Notes: generated by a model from the sequence alone, not told the origin. DNA of 64,000 nucleotides from Chitinophagaceae bacterium (GCA_016713085.1 JADJPV010000002.1:248001-312000); one strand, 5' to 3'. Positions 37,800 through 51,063 are shown, counted from the stretch's first letter. Program-made: numbers and translations.

Positions 37800-40700
37800 A
37801 TGCATTTGACTGCTCATTTTGAAACAGTGCACGGTACTTTTTCTAAACACGTACACCGTTTCTGTAAAACCAAAACTCTTTTGGTCGTGAAACTAGTAAC
37901 CATTTTTCTTGTTGCGGCATGCCTGCAAGTAAGCGCCTCCGGTTTCGGACAGAACATTTCTGTATCGGGGAAAGACCTTACTCTAAAGAAAGTATTTAAT
38001 GAAATACAACGGCAGACCGGGTACTCCTTTCTTTACTTCGATAAGGATCTCCAGAATGCAAAGAAGATCACGATCGATGCACAAAATGAAGATCTGAAAG
38101 ATGTCTTGAACAGAATTTTTTCAGGCCAGCCGCTTACCTATACCATTATACAAAAACACCATTGTTGTTAAAGTTAAACCAGTCAATCCTCAAACTTCTG
38201 AATCTATAACAGTTGAAACGCAGAATATTGATGTGCGTGGCAGCATTGTGAATGAAAACAATGAGCCAGTTGCGGGAGCGAGTGTTCGTGTAAAAGGTAC
38301 AACGGCAGGAGCAGTGAGTGATGCACAAGGTAAGTTTGTACTTCGTGGAGTGGAAGAAAAGCAACACTTGTAATTAGTGCCACAAACATCGAAACATTTG
38401 AGGTAAAACTTTCAGGCCAAACAGATATTGGTGTAGTGAAAGTAAAAACAAAAGTAGGTGTACTTGCAACTGTTGAAGTTGGTTATGGTGCAGTAAGAAG
38501 AAAAGATCTTACGGGATCTGTTGCTTCAATTGACGTTGGTGAAATTAAAAACATTCCATTTACTAGTGTTGATCAGGCTTTGTCAGGTAAAGCACCAGGT
38601 GTTCAAGTAATACAGGCCGATGGCTCACCCGGTGGTGTGGCAAGAATTCGCATACGTGGCGGTTCTTCATTGATTGGAGGTAATGATCCTCTTTATATCA
38701 TCGATGGTGTGCAGGTAACAATTCAAAACCAATACATTCAAAGTGCTGCAGATGTAATTAATCCAGTTGAACAACTTGGTAATGATGGAGGTTATGCAAA
38801 TACTGCTGTAGGATCTTCCTTTGCAAGAGGTTTAAACACGCTGGCAGGACTCAATATTAATGATATTGAAAGTATAGATATCCTGAAGGATGCTTCCGCT
38901 ACTGCAATTTATGGATCCAGGGCTGCCAATGGAGTAGTGATAATAACTACTAAAAAAGGAAAGAAAAATGAAAAGCCGATTTTAGAAGCTAATTATTACA
39001 CAGGAATAAGTAATGCAATAACAGAAAAATTGTTGAGTGCCGACCAATACAGGGCAGTTATGCTTGAAGGTGCAAAAAACTTGAATACCTTTCTGGCGTC
39101 ACAAAACCGTCCTGCAAATGCAATTGCCACTAACATTATTAATAATCCAAGCTTTTTAGGCTCTGCAAATACTAATTGGATGGACATAGTTACACGAACT
39201 GGTGTAACAAACAATGCTGATCTAAGCATTCGTGGCGGTGGTACTGGTTCACGTTATTATACTTCGCTTTCCTATACGAAGCAGACAGGAACATTGTTGG
39301 GAACTGATTTTTCCCGTCTAGCTGGCAAAATAAATCTTGACAATGAAATAACCAACAGATTAAGGTTAATTACAAATCTGGATTACGGGTTTACTAAAAA
39401 CAATATAACGAACGGAATCTACTCATCAGCCCTTTATGCACCACCAACACTTAATCCATATAATGCTAATGGATCACCGGCAAATTTTGATCAAGTAACT
39501 TTTGGTATCGGAACATCTTCTGGTATCCAAAATCCTCTTTCCTTGCTGAAAGGAATAAACCGCTCTAAGAATTTATTATTGCTGGGTTCATTGGCATTGG
39601 AATATGATATTTTAAAGTCGTTGAAATTCAGAAGTACAGCATCTCTCAATTACACAAACTATCATCAGTTGAACTATGTTCCCGCAACAGTAGATGTGTA
39701 TTCAGCTTCGGGACAGGTAGGAGTAAGTTCACAGGGAGGCATTGGTACACAGGGTCAGTCACAACAAGTGGGTGCATTTTACGAGAATACACTCACATGG
39801 GATAAGCAATTTGATCAAAACAACAGGTTAAATCTCTTGGTGGGCACCTCTTGGCAAAAACAAATATGCAAAGCTTCTCTGCTTCTGGCCAAGGATTTCC
39901 GGATGATTATTTCCTCAACGGTCTCTCTTCCGCAGCTTTGGCTTTGCCACCAAAGGCGAGTGAATTTCAAAGCTCTTTATTGAGTTTTTATCTTCGTGCT
40001 AATTACGCTTTCAAAGAAAAATACTTACTCACATTTACCGGTAGATCAGATGAGTCGTCGAAATTTCCCAAAAGCAATCGTATAGGTTATTTCCCATCTT
40101 TTGGTTTAGCATGGAGAGCGAGCGATGAAAAATTCCTACAAAATGTGAGTTGGCTTAATGAATTGAAACTGCGTGTAAGCGCAGGTTATACCGGTACACA
40201 AAATTTGGGCGATAATTTATTTTACACACTTTATACTCCTGGCGCATATGGTGGTACCAATGCACTTATGCCAACTCAACTAGGTAACGATAGAATCAAA
40301 TGGGAAACTACCTTACAGAAAGATGCAGGGATCGACTTTGCAATGTTTAATTCCAGATTCAGAGGTGCCCTTGGCTATTATAGTAAAAAAAGCTCAGGCC
40401 TTCTGATGGCTTATCCCGTAGCTACCAGTTCAGGCTTTGCATCCGCTCTGGTTAACATCGCAGATATTTCGAATAAAGGATTTGCGATTGATTTGCGACT
40501 GGATGCAATACGCAATAAGGATACTAAGTGGAACATAGCATTTAATATTTCCGGGAACAGATCAAAAGTAACCCGCATCAACAAGGATATTCAAAATCCT
40601 AGCCAGTTGGGATACTCCGATCCATTCTATAACTCAGTACTAAGCATTGGTAATACAGTGTTACGTGAGGGTCAGCCCATTGGTTTAATCTATGGGTATA

Positions 40701-41383
40701 AGTTTACCGGTGTAATAAAAACACAAAAGGAATTGGATGATTATAGAGCTGCAAGTATTTATGCCCAGTACGGTATTTTATCAAATCTAGGCTTGGGTTA
40801 TCCCATGTATGATTTGGTAGATACAGGAGCTTTTAAAGGATTTTTCGCAAGAGATGTTATTGGTAAAGCTGAACCTAAATTTTATGGAGGGATTACCAAT
40901 AGTTTCAGTTACAAACAATTTAGTGTAATTGCTTTGTTGACATTTTCATACGGTGGAGACTTGTTGTATCTGCCCGACATCAGATCATTTGGATTAATGT
41001 CCCGTTCGAATACAAATACAAGAATTTTACAGGATCATTACAGTGCTACCAATACAAATGCCAACCGCCCGGCATTGCTGCTTACCGAGTCGAACATGTT
41101 TGGCACAGCAGGATCCGCCAACTATGCAGTTCATGATGCTTCGTTTATTAAACTAAGATCTGTTTCCTTGAACTATAACTTACCTGAGAGGTTAATCAAC
41201 AAATTGCATTTACGTACTGCAATGGTATATGTCGCAGGTAGTAATTTGTTAACGATCACGAAATATCCTGGCCCTGATCCTGAGATTAGTAATGATCCTT
41301 ACAGCTTGATTAATGGATACAGCGATGCGGCAACGTATCCAAGTATGCGTCAATATACATTCGGTGTTAGACTTGGATTTTAA
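37800..41383 (+). CDS. SusC/RagA-type TonB-dependent receptor, three frameshifts
   Basis: Joined protein of about 1190 residues. Signal segment LVVKLVTIFLVAACLQVSAS, STN domain (GYSFLYFDKDLQNAKKITID), carboxypeptidase-like domain (VRGSIVNENNEPVAGASVRV), plug (SVDQALSGKAPGVQVIQ, IRGGSSLIGGNDPLYIIDGV) and beta-barrel ending FGVRLGF. Breaks: near 38152 (poly-A), at 38357-38360 (four A, five needed) and at 39856-39860 (five A, six needed). It would import a ligand delivered by the SusD partner. Confidence 0.9.
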
Positions 41384-42833
41384 ATGTTTAAATTATTACA
41401 AATGAAACATATTTTATTATACACTTTCTTACCGGCATTATTATTATTGCAATTTTCCTGCAATAAGCAATTGAGTGAGCCACCCAAAAATGCTAAAGTA
41501 GAAGTAACAGCAATTACCGACCAACAAACAGCACAAATAGCTTTGAATGGTGCTTATCATCGTTTCGCAAATGTCGACGCCAACAATGTAACAGACTGGA
41601 CAACCCATCAGGTTTGGCCTGGAATGTTGGCTGGTTCTATAGGATATGGGCTAGGGGCCTTAAGCGACGAGCGCAATGATAATGTGAACAGTAGCTATGC
41701 CGGAATCGTATGGAATCAAAATTACCTGATCCTTAACGCAGCAAACGGAGTTATAAATGGAACAGATGCAGTTGCTGACAACGGTTTCACTGGCAACCGG
41801 AAAAAAGAAATCATAGCAGAAGGGCGTTTTATCAGAGCATATGCGCATTTTAAGTTGTTGAGCCATTTCGCCGAATGGTATAAACTAAACAGTCCGCATG
41901 GAGTGTTGCTGAGAGATAAACTTTCCACATTAAGTAATATTTCCAAGCCCCGTAGCAGCGTAGCAGAAAGCTATCAATTTTTATTGGATGATTTAGACTA
42001 CAGCATCGCCAATGGCCCCGCAGCTAACCCTAATCATTATGCAACCAAATGGGCAGCAATGGCTTTGAAGATGCGAGTGCTTCTCATGCGTGGGCAAACA
42101 GCAGATTTTGGAGAGGTAATCAATCTCGGAAATACTATTCTTACCTCTGGTCCATATGTTTTGGAAAATAATCTAAAAGATATCTTTTATGTAAAAGGGT
42201 TGGCTAGTAAAGAAGTGATTCTTGGTGTTGCCGCAGCCAAATCAGGAAAATTTTTATTATATCCTTAGCCGTGCTTATTACCCAATTGCCTCATCACTTT
42301 TTGTTTCTACAAAAAAGTTGAAGGATTTGTTGCAAAATGATCCGAGAGGCAGTTGGATGGTGGGACCTGCAACACCTTACCAGGCATACAGCCCCAATAC
42401 GTATTATTTTACGAAATACATTCCTTTTGGAACTAACACATCTCAATTGTCAGAAACCTCATATGCATTACGGTTGACGGAGGTTTATCTGATGATTGCT
42501 GAGGCTACGGTTCGCTCGGGTGGAAGTCTTGCTACTGCAAAAACCATGATAAAAACGGTTATGGGTAAGGCTGGTGTCACTGATTTTTCTGCGGTGGATA
42601 ATGCCAACACTTCGGAAGACCTTTTGCTTCAGCATTACTACGAAACAGTGCGAAATTTTTCAGGTGAAGATGGTATTGAATGGTTGACATTATTACGTTT
42701 GCCATTTGAAACAGTTAAACTACAAAAGCCAAAGATAGTAAATCAGGTACAGTATATTTTTCCGATTCCTGTTACGGAATTTCAACAAAACCCTGCAATT
42801 GGGGATCAGAATCCAGGCTATTCTAAATTCTAA
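41384..42833 (+). CDS. SusD/RagB-type surface lipoprotein, one frameshift
   Basis: Joined protein of about 480 residues. ATG 41402 (MKHILLYTFLPALLLLQFSC) gives a clean lipoprotein signal with Cys at the end of LLQFSC; an ATG at 41384 directly abuts the susC stop. SusD features: TPR-like EIIAEGRFIRAYAHFKLL, then WAAMALKMRVLLMRG and a C-terminal PIPVTEFQQNP. Frame change near 42240 (PNQENFYYILSRAYYP continues). Pairs with SusC for capture of a nutrient, identity unknown. Confidence 0.88.
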
Positions 42834-42870
42834 ATAATTGCATATCATTTATTTTTCTAAAAACATAGGA

Positions 42871-43976
42871 ATGAAACATATTTTAAACTTATCAGTGTTG
42901 ACTTTTTTATTTTTCTGTAGTGGCACCTCTGTATTTGGACAGAACAAAATTTTGTTAAGCGCAGGTGATCCTGCCCCCGAAATAAAATATTCGAAATGGC
43001 TTAAGGGTACTCCGGTTGATGCTTACAAAGATGACCATCTCTATGTGTTAGAGTTTTGGGCTACGTGGTGTGGCCCCTGCATTGCAGCTATGCCGCATCT
43101 TTCAGAACTCTCCGAAAAATATAAAGATAAGGCCACATTTATCGGTGTGAATGTATGGGAAAAACAGGCGATAAACCTTATGAAACTTCACTTCCTGCCG
43201 TTGAGAAATTTGTAAAAAGCAGCGCCAAAAGAATTCGTTATAATGTTGCTGTTGATAATAATGCACAGGATATGGTCAATCTTTGGTTGAAACCAGCAGG
43301 AATATTGGGCATCCCAACAACATTTATCGTAAAGCAAGGTAAGATTGTATGGATTGGTCATCCCATTGAACTGGATACGTTAATGGATCCAATTCTGAAC
43401 GGAACATATGATTTTGCAGCATTCAAGAAGAGATATGAAGATAGAAAAAGTGCTTCTTCAAAAGCAAATAGCGAGATGAATGAATTTTTTGATGCCGTGA
43501 AGCTGGCTGAAAATGCAAAAGACTATAACAAAGCTTTGCAGTTGCTTGACGAAGGTTCTCAAAAGACGGGAACGATCGGTCTTATTTCTAAATTGCGAAA
43601 ATTTTCTTTGCTGCTTGAGCATTTTACCGAAGCTGAGGCGATGAAATATGGAAAAGAAGTAATAAAAGAAAATCCTGGGTTTGCTACAGCTGCTGCTCAT
43701 ACCATTGTTGAAAAAGATAATCTTTCAAAAGAAACGTATTTGTTTGCAGCAGAAACTTTTAAAACAGCTTTGGAAACAAATAAGTATTCAGCTATGTACG
43801 ACAATATGGCACTTTGTTACTTTAAAGCGGGCGATATCAGTTTGGCCATAGAAGCAGAAAAAAAGGCGGTTGAGCTAGCAAAACTTGAAGTAAAGGACCC
43901 AAAATTTGAAGGATATGTATTCGAAGATACCATCGCAGGTTATGAGGAAACCTCAAAAAGTATAAAAAGGCATTGA
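42871..43976 (+). CDS. TlpA-like periplasmic thioredoxin, one frameshift
   Basis: Joined protein of about 368 residues. Start 42871 (MKHILNLSVLTFLFFCSGTS) after AGGA, signal peptide about 1-24, thioredoxin fold with active site FWATWCGPC, then IPTTFIVKQGKIVWIG, and a helical C-terminal half. The break is five A at 43160-43164 (six needed; WEKTGDKPYETSLPAVEKF). Follows susD by 37 bases, so it probably belongs to the same operon. Confidence 0.85.
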
Positions 43977-44073
43977 AGTAAAATTTAGCAGAGAAGATAG
44001 TTACGGATCAATACTTTCTTTTTCAATGCACTTGTAGATCACCAAGAAAGCGTGGTACTCATCTTTTGATTAT

Positions 44074-44126
44074 TACATGACCTGCATCTCGACTGTTGCA
44101 ACTATATATATAATGCAGGTCATGTA
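44074..44126. terminator. Long inverted repeat, possible terminator
   Basis: TACATGACCTGCAT (44074-44087) pairs perfectly with ATGCAGGTCATGTA (44113-44126) across 25 bases; lies about 100 bases after the tlpA stop. No T-run follows. Confidence 0.5.
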
Positions 44127-44247
44127 TTAATCAAGAGAGATAGACAATAAGTAAAATCAAATACTTTGTTCATTGGGAATAGTTTGATTCTATTTATTTC
44201 TTATCAAAATCCAACATACAAGTTTTTCATTTATTTAAATCAGTTGA

Positions 44248-44604
44248 ATGCGAGCTAATTTAATCATTGCGGTGCTTTTTACAGCAACGATGTTACTGTC
44301 TGCTTGTAAAAGCAGTCAAGTTCATGTCAGGGATAATAATGATCGTTTCTTGTTAGTAGTTGTTAAAAATGAACCTGGTGTAATTGAAGGTCTGTTGAAT
44401 TCATGCACCTGTCTTGAAATTGTTCGGTTAGATGTACTAAACGTCGAGCCGGTTTTACAGGATTTCCCTCTTTTTGCCAGCAAACCCAACCCATCCGGAA
44501 TAACGATGCGTTTGGTGCTTAAAATAACTGCCGAAACAGATTATACGAAAATTAAAGATATTCTGCTGAGTAGAAAAGATGTAATAGCGTTTTCCCGACA
44601 CTAA
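44248..44604 (+). CDS. Small lipoprotein, function unknown
   Basis: 118 residues with a lipoprotein signal (LFTATMLLSAC, Cys20). The rest (FLLVVVKNEPGVIEGLLNSC, MRLVLKITAETDYTKIKDIL) shows alternating strands and helices. Not recognised. Confidence 0.6.
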   Translation: MRANLIIAVLFTATMLLSACKSSQVHVRDNNDRFLLVVVKNEPGVIEGLLNSCTCLEIVRLDVLNVEPVLQDFPLFASKPNPSGITMRLVLKITAETDYTKIKDILLSRKDVIAFSRH

Positions 44605-44948
44605 AATAAATGGCAGGCCAATTTTTGTTACCAGTCGGCTTCTAAGAAAAATTGAAAATTATTTGTTCTGCTTTTTTTAATCTGTTTGGTTTAATGAATT
44701 GCCTGACACTTAAAGTTGGTATTGCGAAGTGCTGCAAAGTAAACAACACTTTTGCTGACAGCTATTTTTTTGTAAAGCTGTAAAAAAATGGGAATGTAAA
44801 GAGGATATGTAAATTTAAAACTAAATGTTATCAAATAAAAAGTAGTTGTGCAGAATGGAAATTGTGATATGTGATTTGATCTTCTTATAAAACGGTTATG
44901 TGTTTAAATAACGAATTTATTCTTGTAGAAAAAAGATATACTAAAAAA
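44605..44948. other. Gene-free stretch
   Basis: 344 bases of low-G+C sequence with no coding signal, repeat or clear hairpin; probably holds the promoter of the metalloprotease gene. Confidence 0.4.
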
Positions 44949-47485
44949 ATGAAACGAAAAGTAAAAAAGTAGCCTGTTGATTGTGGCGTCTGGATGTGCT
45001 CTTCTTTTAGTAAGCAGTTCAGCAAAAGGGCAGGCAAGACCTGCATCCACAACTGACACAAGCAATAACGCAACAAGCAGAACCATGCGTCCGCCTTCAG
45101 CAGGTGGTATACGCTCTTATCAGGAAGTGGTACCTGCTTCTGCAAAACAGATAAAGGCATGTTCAGTGTACATAAAGTATGCGAACGTTTCTTGCTGGAG
45201 ATTCCTGATTCATTACTTGGCAGAGAAATATTAGTGGTGAACCGTATTGCTAAATCAGCCGCTGGCAGCAGAACAGGGTTTATGGGATATGCGGGTGATA
45301 TGATTGGTGAAAATGTGATACGTTTTGAAAAAGGACCTAACAGTAAATTGTTTTTGTATAGCGTATCGCACCAGGAAGTATCAAAAGACAGCAGTGAAAA
45401 TGGATTGTATCGTTCAGTGATGAACTCGAATCTTCAACCCATCGTTGCAGTGTTTGATATTAAAGCATTGGCAATGGATTCTGCTGGTTGTGTGATTGAC
45501 TTTACCGATTACCTGAATACTGACGATGATATACTTTACTTGAAGCAATGACCAAGCGCCAGCTTTCATTAGGTGGCATACAGCCTGATAAATCATTTAT
45601 CAGTGGCATTCGGTCATTCCCTTTAAATATTGAGATAAGAACAGTGCGTACGTACATGCGTACTCCAGCTCAACAACAGGGGCAGCAAAGTTTTGGCCCG
45701 GCACCAGGTGCACCTGCAACATATGAACTTAACAGTTCACTGGTGTTGTTACCAAAAACTCCAATGAAGTCACGCCATTTCGATAGCAGGGTTGGTTATT
45801 TCGCAACAGGCTTTGTTGATTTTGATGCGAATCCACAAGGTGTTAAATCAACGGCCATGATCACACGCTGGAGAATGGAACCAAAAGCGGAAGACATTGA
45901 AAAGTATAAACGTGGTGAATTGGTTGAGCCGAAAAATCCGATTATTTATTACATCGATCCTGCAACACCAAAGAAATGGGTGCCGTATTTAATACAAGGT
46001 GTAAACGATTGGCAGGTAGCGTTTGAAAAAGCAGGATTTAAAAATGCCATCATTGCAAAAGAGGCACCGAAGAATGATCCGGAATGGAGCATGGAAGATG
46101 CACGGCATAATGTAATCGTATACAAACCTTCTGATATTGCGAATGCCATGGGGCCTCACGTGCATGATCCAAGAAGTGGAGAGATCATGGAAACTCATAT
46201 CAGTTGGTATCATAACATTATGGAAATTCTGCATAGCTGGTATATGGTACAAACGTCAGCTGTTGATCCCAAAGCAAGAAGCATGCAGCTTGACGATGAA
46301 TTGATGGGTCAGTTGATCCGTTTTGTATCATCGCATGAAGTAGGTCATACACTTGGTTTGCGTCACAACTTTGGGTCATCATCAACTGTGCCAGTAGAAA
46401 AGTTGCGTGATAATGCGTGGTTAAAAGAACATGGGCATACGCCATCAATCATGGATTATGCACGTTTTAACTATGTAGCACAACCGGAAGATAATATTGA
46501 ACGTGCAAATCTTTTTCCACGTATTGGTGAGTATGATAAATGGGCAATTGAATGGGGATACAAATGGATGCCTGATGCAGATGCTGAAAAAGAAACATTG
46601 AATAACTGGATAATCACTAAAACAACGGCCGATACGCATTTATGGTTTGGAACAGAAACCGATCCAAACGATCCACGTGGACAAAATGAAGATCTTGGTG
46701 ATAATGCGATGAAAGCAGGGGTGTATGGTATTAAAAACCTGAAACGCATTGTTCCCAATCTTGTTACATGGACAAAAGAACCTGGCGAAGGCTATGCCAG
46801 CTTACGTAAAATGTACATCGAAGTAACGGGGCAGTTCAATCGCTACATGGGGCATGTCGCAAAAAATGTAGGTGGTATAATGACCACACCAAAAACTGTT
46901 GAAGAGAATGGTGCAGTGATCGAGTTTGTATCGAAAGCAAACAGAAAGAAGCGATTGCATTCTTACAGGAGCAGTTGTTTACAACACCACTTTGGTTACT
47001 TGATAAGAAGATATTTTTCTTTAACCGGAGCAGGTGATATGAATACAATTGCCAATATTCAGAATGCAATAATCATTCGATTGATCAGCAATGCAACCAT
47101 CAGCAAGTTATTACAATTTGAGGCAGTTTATCCAGCGCAGGCTTACACTGCCAAGGAACTGCTCGATGATTTGAAAAGAGGTATCTGGAGCGAATTGAAA
47201 ACTGCAAATGCAATTGATATTTACCGCCGCAATCTTCAAAAATTTTATGTTGAAAGGCTTATTGTATTAACTACTGAAGCACCCGCTGTAACAGTCCCTG
47301 GTGCACAAAACATAAGTCTTGCTGTAAGCAAAATGAATGATGGATTATCAATTGTGAAAGGGCATATGCGAAACTTGCTTGCAGAAATTCGTGTGGGTAT
47401 TTTATCTGCCAAAGATGCATCTACTAAGTTACACCTGCAAGATCTTGCAGACCGATTAACAAATTCACTTGATAATAAAAAATAG
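44949..47485 (+). CDS. Zinc-dependent metalloprotease (DUF5117/DUF4953 type), several frameshifts
   Basis: Joined protein of about 845 residues. Start MKRKVKK at 44949, signal-like SLLIVASGCALLLVSSSAKG, a DUF5117-like N-terminal region (SVHKVCERFLLEIPDSLLG), then a peptidase domain with HEVGHTLGLRHN: two zinc His, catalytic Glu and third His. Breaks near 44967, 45137 (four A, five needed: AKTDKGMFSV) and 45540. Two compensating shifts at about 46940 and 47025 garble some 28 residues (the correct frame reads KEAIAFLQEQLFTTPLWLLD). Secreted or periplasmic protease. Confidence 0.85.
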
Positions 47486-47489
47486 ACAT

Positions 47490-47946
47490 ATGAAAACCCT
47501 AACAGTATTACTTGTGTTACTAATGACAGGCATTATGGCGAGTGCTCAGGTACAAAACCCCGTAAAGTGGAATTATAAACTGAAGAAAACTAATGCCACT
47601 ACATACGAAGTGCATATCACAGCTACAATTGATAAAGGCTGGCATATCTATTCGCAAACAACACCTGAAGGTGGGCCGGTACCAACAACCATCAGATTTG
47701 CAAAGAACCCTCTGGTAACTTTAGTTGGTAAAGCAAAAGAAGTGGGCAAACTGGAAAAGCTTCATGAGGAGCTGTTTGAGGGGTGTTGATGTAAAGCAGT
47801 TTTCCAACTCAGTAAACTTTGTTCAAGTGATTAAAGTAAAAGCTGCAATTAAAACATCGGTAATAGGCACCGTTGAGTTTATGGTGTGTAACGACCGTGA
47901 ATGTTTGCCGCCAACTTCTAACAAATTTTCACTGTCCATTCAATAA
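47490..47946 (+). CDS. DsbD N-terminal-domain-like protein, one frameshift
   Basis: Joined protein of about 152 residues. ATG 47490 (MKTLTVLLVLLMTGIMASAQ) with a signal peptide, then a DsbD-alpha-like beta fold (GWHIYSQTTPEGGPVPTTIR) and VEFMVCNDRECLPP, whose two Cys match the DsbD-alpha pair. GGGG near 47780 should be GGG (EGVDVKQFSNSVNF). Ends 6 bases before dsbD, with which it likely works. Confidence 0.8.
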
Positions 47947-47952
47947 GAATCT

Positions 47953-49960
47953 ATGTGGAGTAAAACAATTGTACAGCTGTTCTTGTTGCTGTGGTTTCTT
48001 GCAACAGGACAATATGTACATGCAGAAGACACAACATCGGTAAGTTTCAGCTATAGTAAACAAAGATTAGGCGATAGAGAAGTTTTGTTATCGATGAGGA
48101 TCAACATTAAACCAGGTGTTAAATTGTTTGCTCTGCAGAAGAAAGAAGATGATGTCTTGTTCTCAACAGTAAGCTTCGATTCGTCTGCCAACAAATATTT
48201 ATCCGGCCTGATTGCTGAAAAAGGAATAAGGAAAACAGAGCTTGATGCAAGAACACAGGTACAGGTAGAGTATTTTTCGGATTCACTTGTGTGGGAACAG
48301 AAGATCAATGCAAATGAAGCCGACAGTTTTTTAGTAAAAGGAACTGTCAGCTACCTGTTTGCAAAAGGCGATGAATATATTCCCGGTGAACAAGCCTTTA
48401 AGTTTTTCATCAAACCTGAACAAACAGTTGCAAACAACAGCACAGATGGCAGCAGTTCTGTAGCCAACAGATCACTGCTCTGGATTTTCTTGGCAGCCTT
48501 TGGCGGTGGTTTATTAGCACTGCTTACACCTTGTGTGTATTCCATGATACCCGTTACCGTTAGCTTTTTTACCAAACGCAGCAAAACAAAAGCTGAAGGT
48601 ATCCGCAATGCATTGTACTACGCAGCATCCATTGTTGTGATCTTTACATTACTGGGTTTTTTAGTCACGCTCATCTTTGGCCCGGCAGCATTGAATAATC
48701 TTGCAACCAACTGGATCGCTAATCTTATATTTTTTGCATTGTTCCTGATCTTTGGGTTTTCCTTTCTTGGTGCATTTGAAATTACACTACCATCAAGCTG
48801 GACAAACAAAAGTGATGCAAAAGCAAGCGCAGGGAGTTTTCTCGGTATTTTCTTTATGGCATTAACATTGGTGCTGGTTTCTTTTTCCTGCACTGGTCCC
48901 ATCATTGGAAATCTGTTAGTGCTTGCATCAAAGGGGAGTTATTTTGGTCCACTCGTTGGTATGCTTGGTTTTTCTACTGCATTGGCATTGCCCTTTGCAT
49001 TGTTTGCATTCTTTCCAAGTAAATTAAATGTGTTAGGTAAAGCAGGCGGTTGGCTCAATGCTGTAAAAGTAACTTTAGGTTTTTTAGAGCTTGCACTTGC
49101 ATTAAAATTTTTATCAAACGCCGATCTTGTAAAAGGATGGCGAATATTGGATAGAGAAGTATTTATAACACTATGGGTCGTCATTTTCGTTTTGCTAGGT
49201 GTTTATCTTTTAGGTAAACTGAAGTTTCATCATGATGATGAATTGCCAAAGAACGATTTTGGCCTTCCATATCTCACTGTTACAAGGTTGATGTTTGCCA
49301 TTACTGCATTTGCATTTGCAGTGTATATGATCCCCGGTTTGTTTGGTGCGCCATTAAAAAGCATCAGCGCCTTTGTTCCGCCAATGGGTACACAGGATTT
49401 TGTAATAGGTGCTGGCTCTCATTCAACATCTTCAACTAATACAACAACAAGCGAACAACCGCACCCTTCAAGGTATTATGAGCAAATGAAAATGTATGAG
49501 CCGGAAGTGGTAACAAAGTATGGTATGGTTACGTATTTTGATTATGACGAAGCCTTAGCAGTTGCACGCAAACTAAAGAAACCCTTGATGCTTGACTTTA
49601 CTGGTATCAATTGTGTGAATTGTCGTAAAATGGAAGGGCAGGTGGAGCGATGCAGAAGTAATGAAAAGATTAAAGGAAGATTTTGTAATTGTATCCCTCT
49701 ATGTTGATGTGCAGAATATTGACTTGCAGGAGAACGAACAATACTTTTCCAAAGCATTGAATAAACAAGTTGAAACATTGGGCGATAAGAATGCTGATCT
49801 TCAGGTCACCACGTATGGCGCCAATTCACAACCCTACTATTTCTTCCTCGATGCCAATGAAAAGCGATTGGTGACTGAGGGATACGGTTATGATCCGGAT
49901 ATTCAAAAGTTTAAAGAACTGCTGGATACTGTAAAAGAAAAACACAAAGCAACGCTCTAA
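47953..49960 (+). CDS. dsbD: DsbD-type thiol:disulfide interchange protein, one frameshift
   Basis: Joined protein of about 669 residues. N-terminal signal and periplasmic domain, eight-helix membrane domain starting FGGGLLALLTPCVYSMIPVT with the Cys of the electron-transfer pair and LVLVSFSCTGPI with the second, and a C-terminal thioredoxin domain with GINCVNCRKME. Break near 49645 (the frame continues SDAEVMKRLKEDFVIVSLYV). It carries electrons from cytoplasmic thioredoxin to periplasmic thiols, fitting the neighbouring TlpA and thioredoxin reductase. Confidence 0.9.
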
Positions 49961-49974
49961 GAAAAAAGATAAAG

Positions 49975-51063
49975 ATGGAAAAAGAATTAACAATGAATAC
50001 AGTGGCTGTTGACTGTGGCTGCTTCAATACAGTTTCATCATTACCTGATCAACTGGAAAGAAAGTTCAGGCATCTCTGGGGATTGGTGGGCAACACACCT
50101 ATGCTGGAGATCGCTTACAAATACAAAGACGAATGCAGAAAGATCTATGTGAAGTGTGAGAACTATAATCTCACCGGCAGCATTAAAGATCGCATGGCCT
50201 TATACATTTTACAACAAGCTTATCATCAGAATAAAATCAAACCAAGCGATATAATTGTTGAAGCAACCAGTGGTAACACCGGTATTGCTTTTAGTGCAAT
50301 CGGCAAAGCGTTAGGACATCAAGTAAAGATCATTATGCCCAACTGGTTGAGCAAGGAACGCATTGACATTATTAAAAGTTTAGGTGCTGATGTATTGCTC
50401 ATCAGCAAAGAAGAAGGCGGCTTTTTGGGAAGTATTGCATTAAGCGAAAAAATGGCGGCAGAAGATGCAAGTGTTTTTTTACCACAGCAATTTGATAATC
50501 TTTACAATGCTGATGCGCATGAAAAAACAACTGCTAAAGAGATATGGATGCAGTTGCAATCTGTAGATATTACGCCCGATGCATTTATTTCAGGTGTAGG
50601 CACCTGGTGGTACAGTGATGGGTATGGGACAATATTTACGCAAACGCAATCCAAACATAAAAATACATCCACTGGAACCTGCAGAATCACCAACTTACTC
50701 TCTACCGGTTACAAAGTTGGTTCGCATCGCATACAAGGCATTTCGGATGAATTTATCCCGGCTATTGTAAAACTCGATAAACTCGATAAAGTAGTAAAAG
50801 CATCTGATGGTGATTCTATCATTATGGCACAAAAGCTGGCAAAGCAATTAGGATTAGCAGTCGGCATTTCTTCCGGTGCAAATTTCTTAGGTGCCATTCA
50901 ACTACAAAATGAAATGGGGGCTGATAAAGTAGTGGTGACGGTATTCAGTGACAGTAACAAAAAATACCTGAGCACCGATCTGATGAAAGAAGAACCTGTA
51001 AAAAATAGTTATCTATCTCCCGGTGTGGAGCTGATGGATTATAAAGCAATTGATCGTTTATGA
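49975..51063 (+). CDS. Cysteine synthase family PLP enzyme, compensated frameshifts
   Basis: 362 residues. O-acetylserine sulfhydrylase fold: LVGNTPMLEI, Lys in NLTGSIKDRMA as PLP Schiff base, EATSGNTGIAF phosphate loop and KVGSHRIQGISDEFIP. Between about 50605 and 50697 the frame is wrong: the alternative frame gives GGTVMGMGQYLRKRNPNIKI and HPLEPAESPT, the family sequence, so one inserted base and one lost base bracket about 31 garbled residues. Catalyses sulfide plus O-acetylserine to cysteine. Confidence 0.87.
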   Translation: MEKELTMNTVAVDCGCFNTVSSLPDQLERKFRHLWGLVGNTPMLEIAYKYKDECRKIYVKCENYNLTGSIKDRMALYILQQAYHQNKIKPSDIIVEATSGNTGIAFSAIGKALGHQVKIIMPNWLSKERIDIIKSLGADVLLISKEEGGFLGSIALSEKMAAEDASVFLPQQFDNLYNADAHEKTTAKEIWMQLQSVDITPDAFISGVGTWWYSDGYGTIFTQTQSKHKNTSTGTCRITNLLSTGYKVGSHRIQGISDEFIPAIVKLDKLDKVVKASDGDSIIMAQKLAKQLGLAVGISSGANFLGAIQLQNEMGADKVVVTVFSDSNKKYLSTDLMKEEPVKNSYLSPGVELMDYKAIDRL

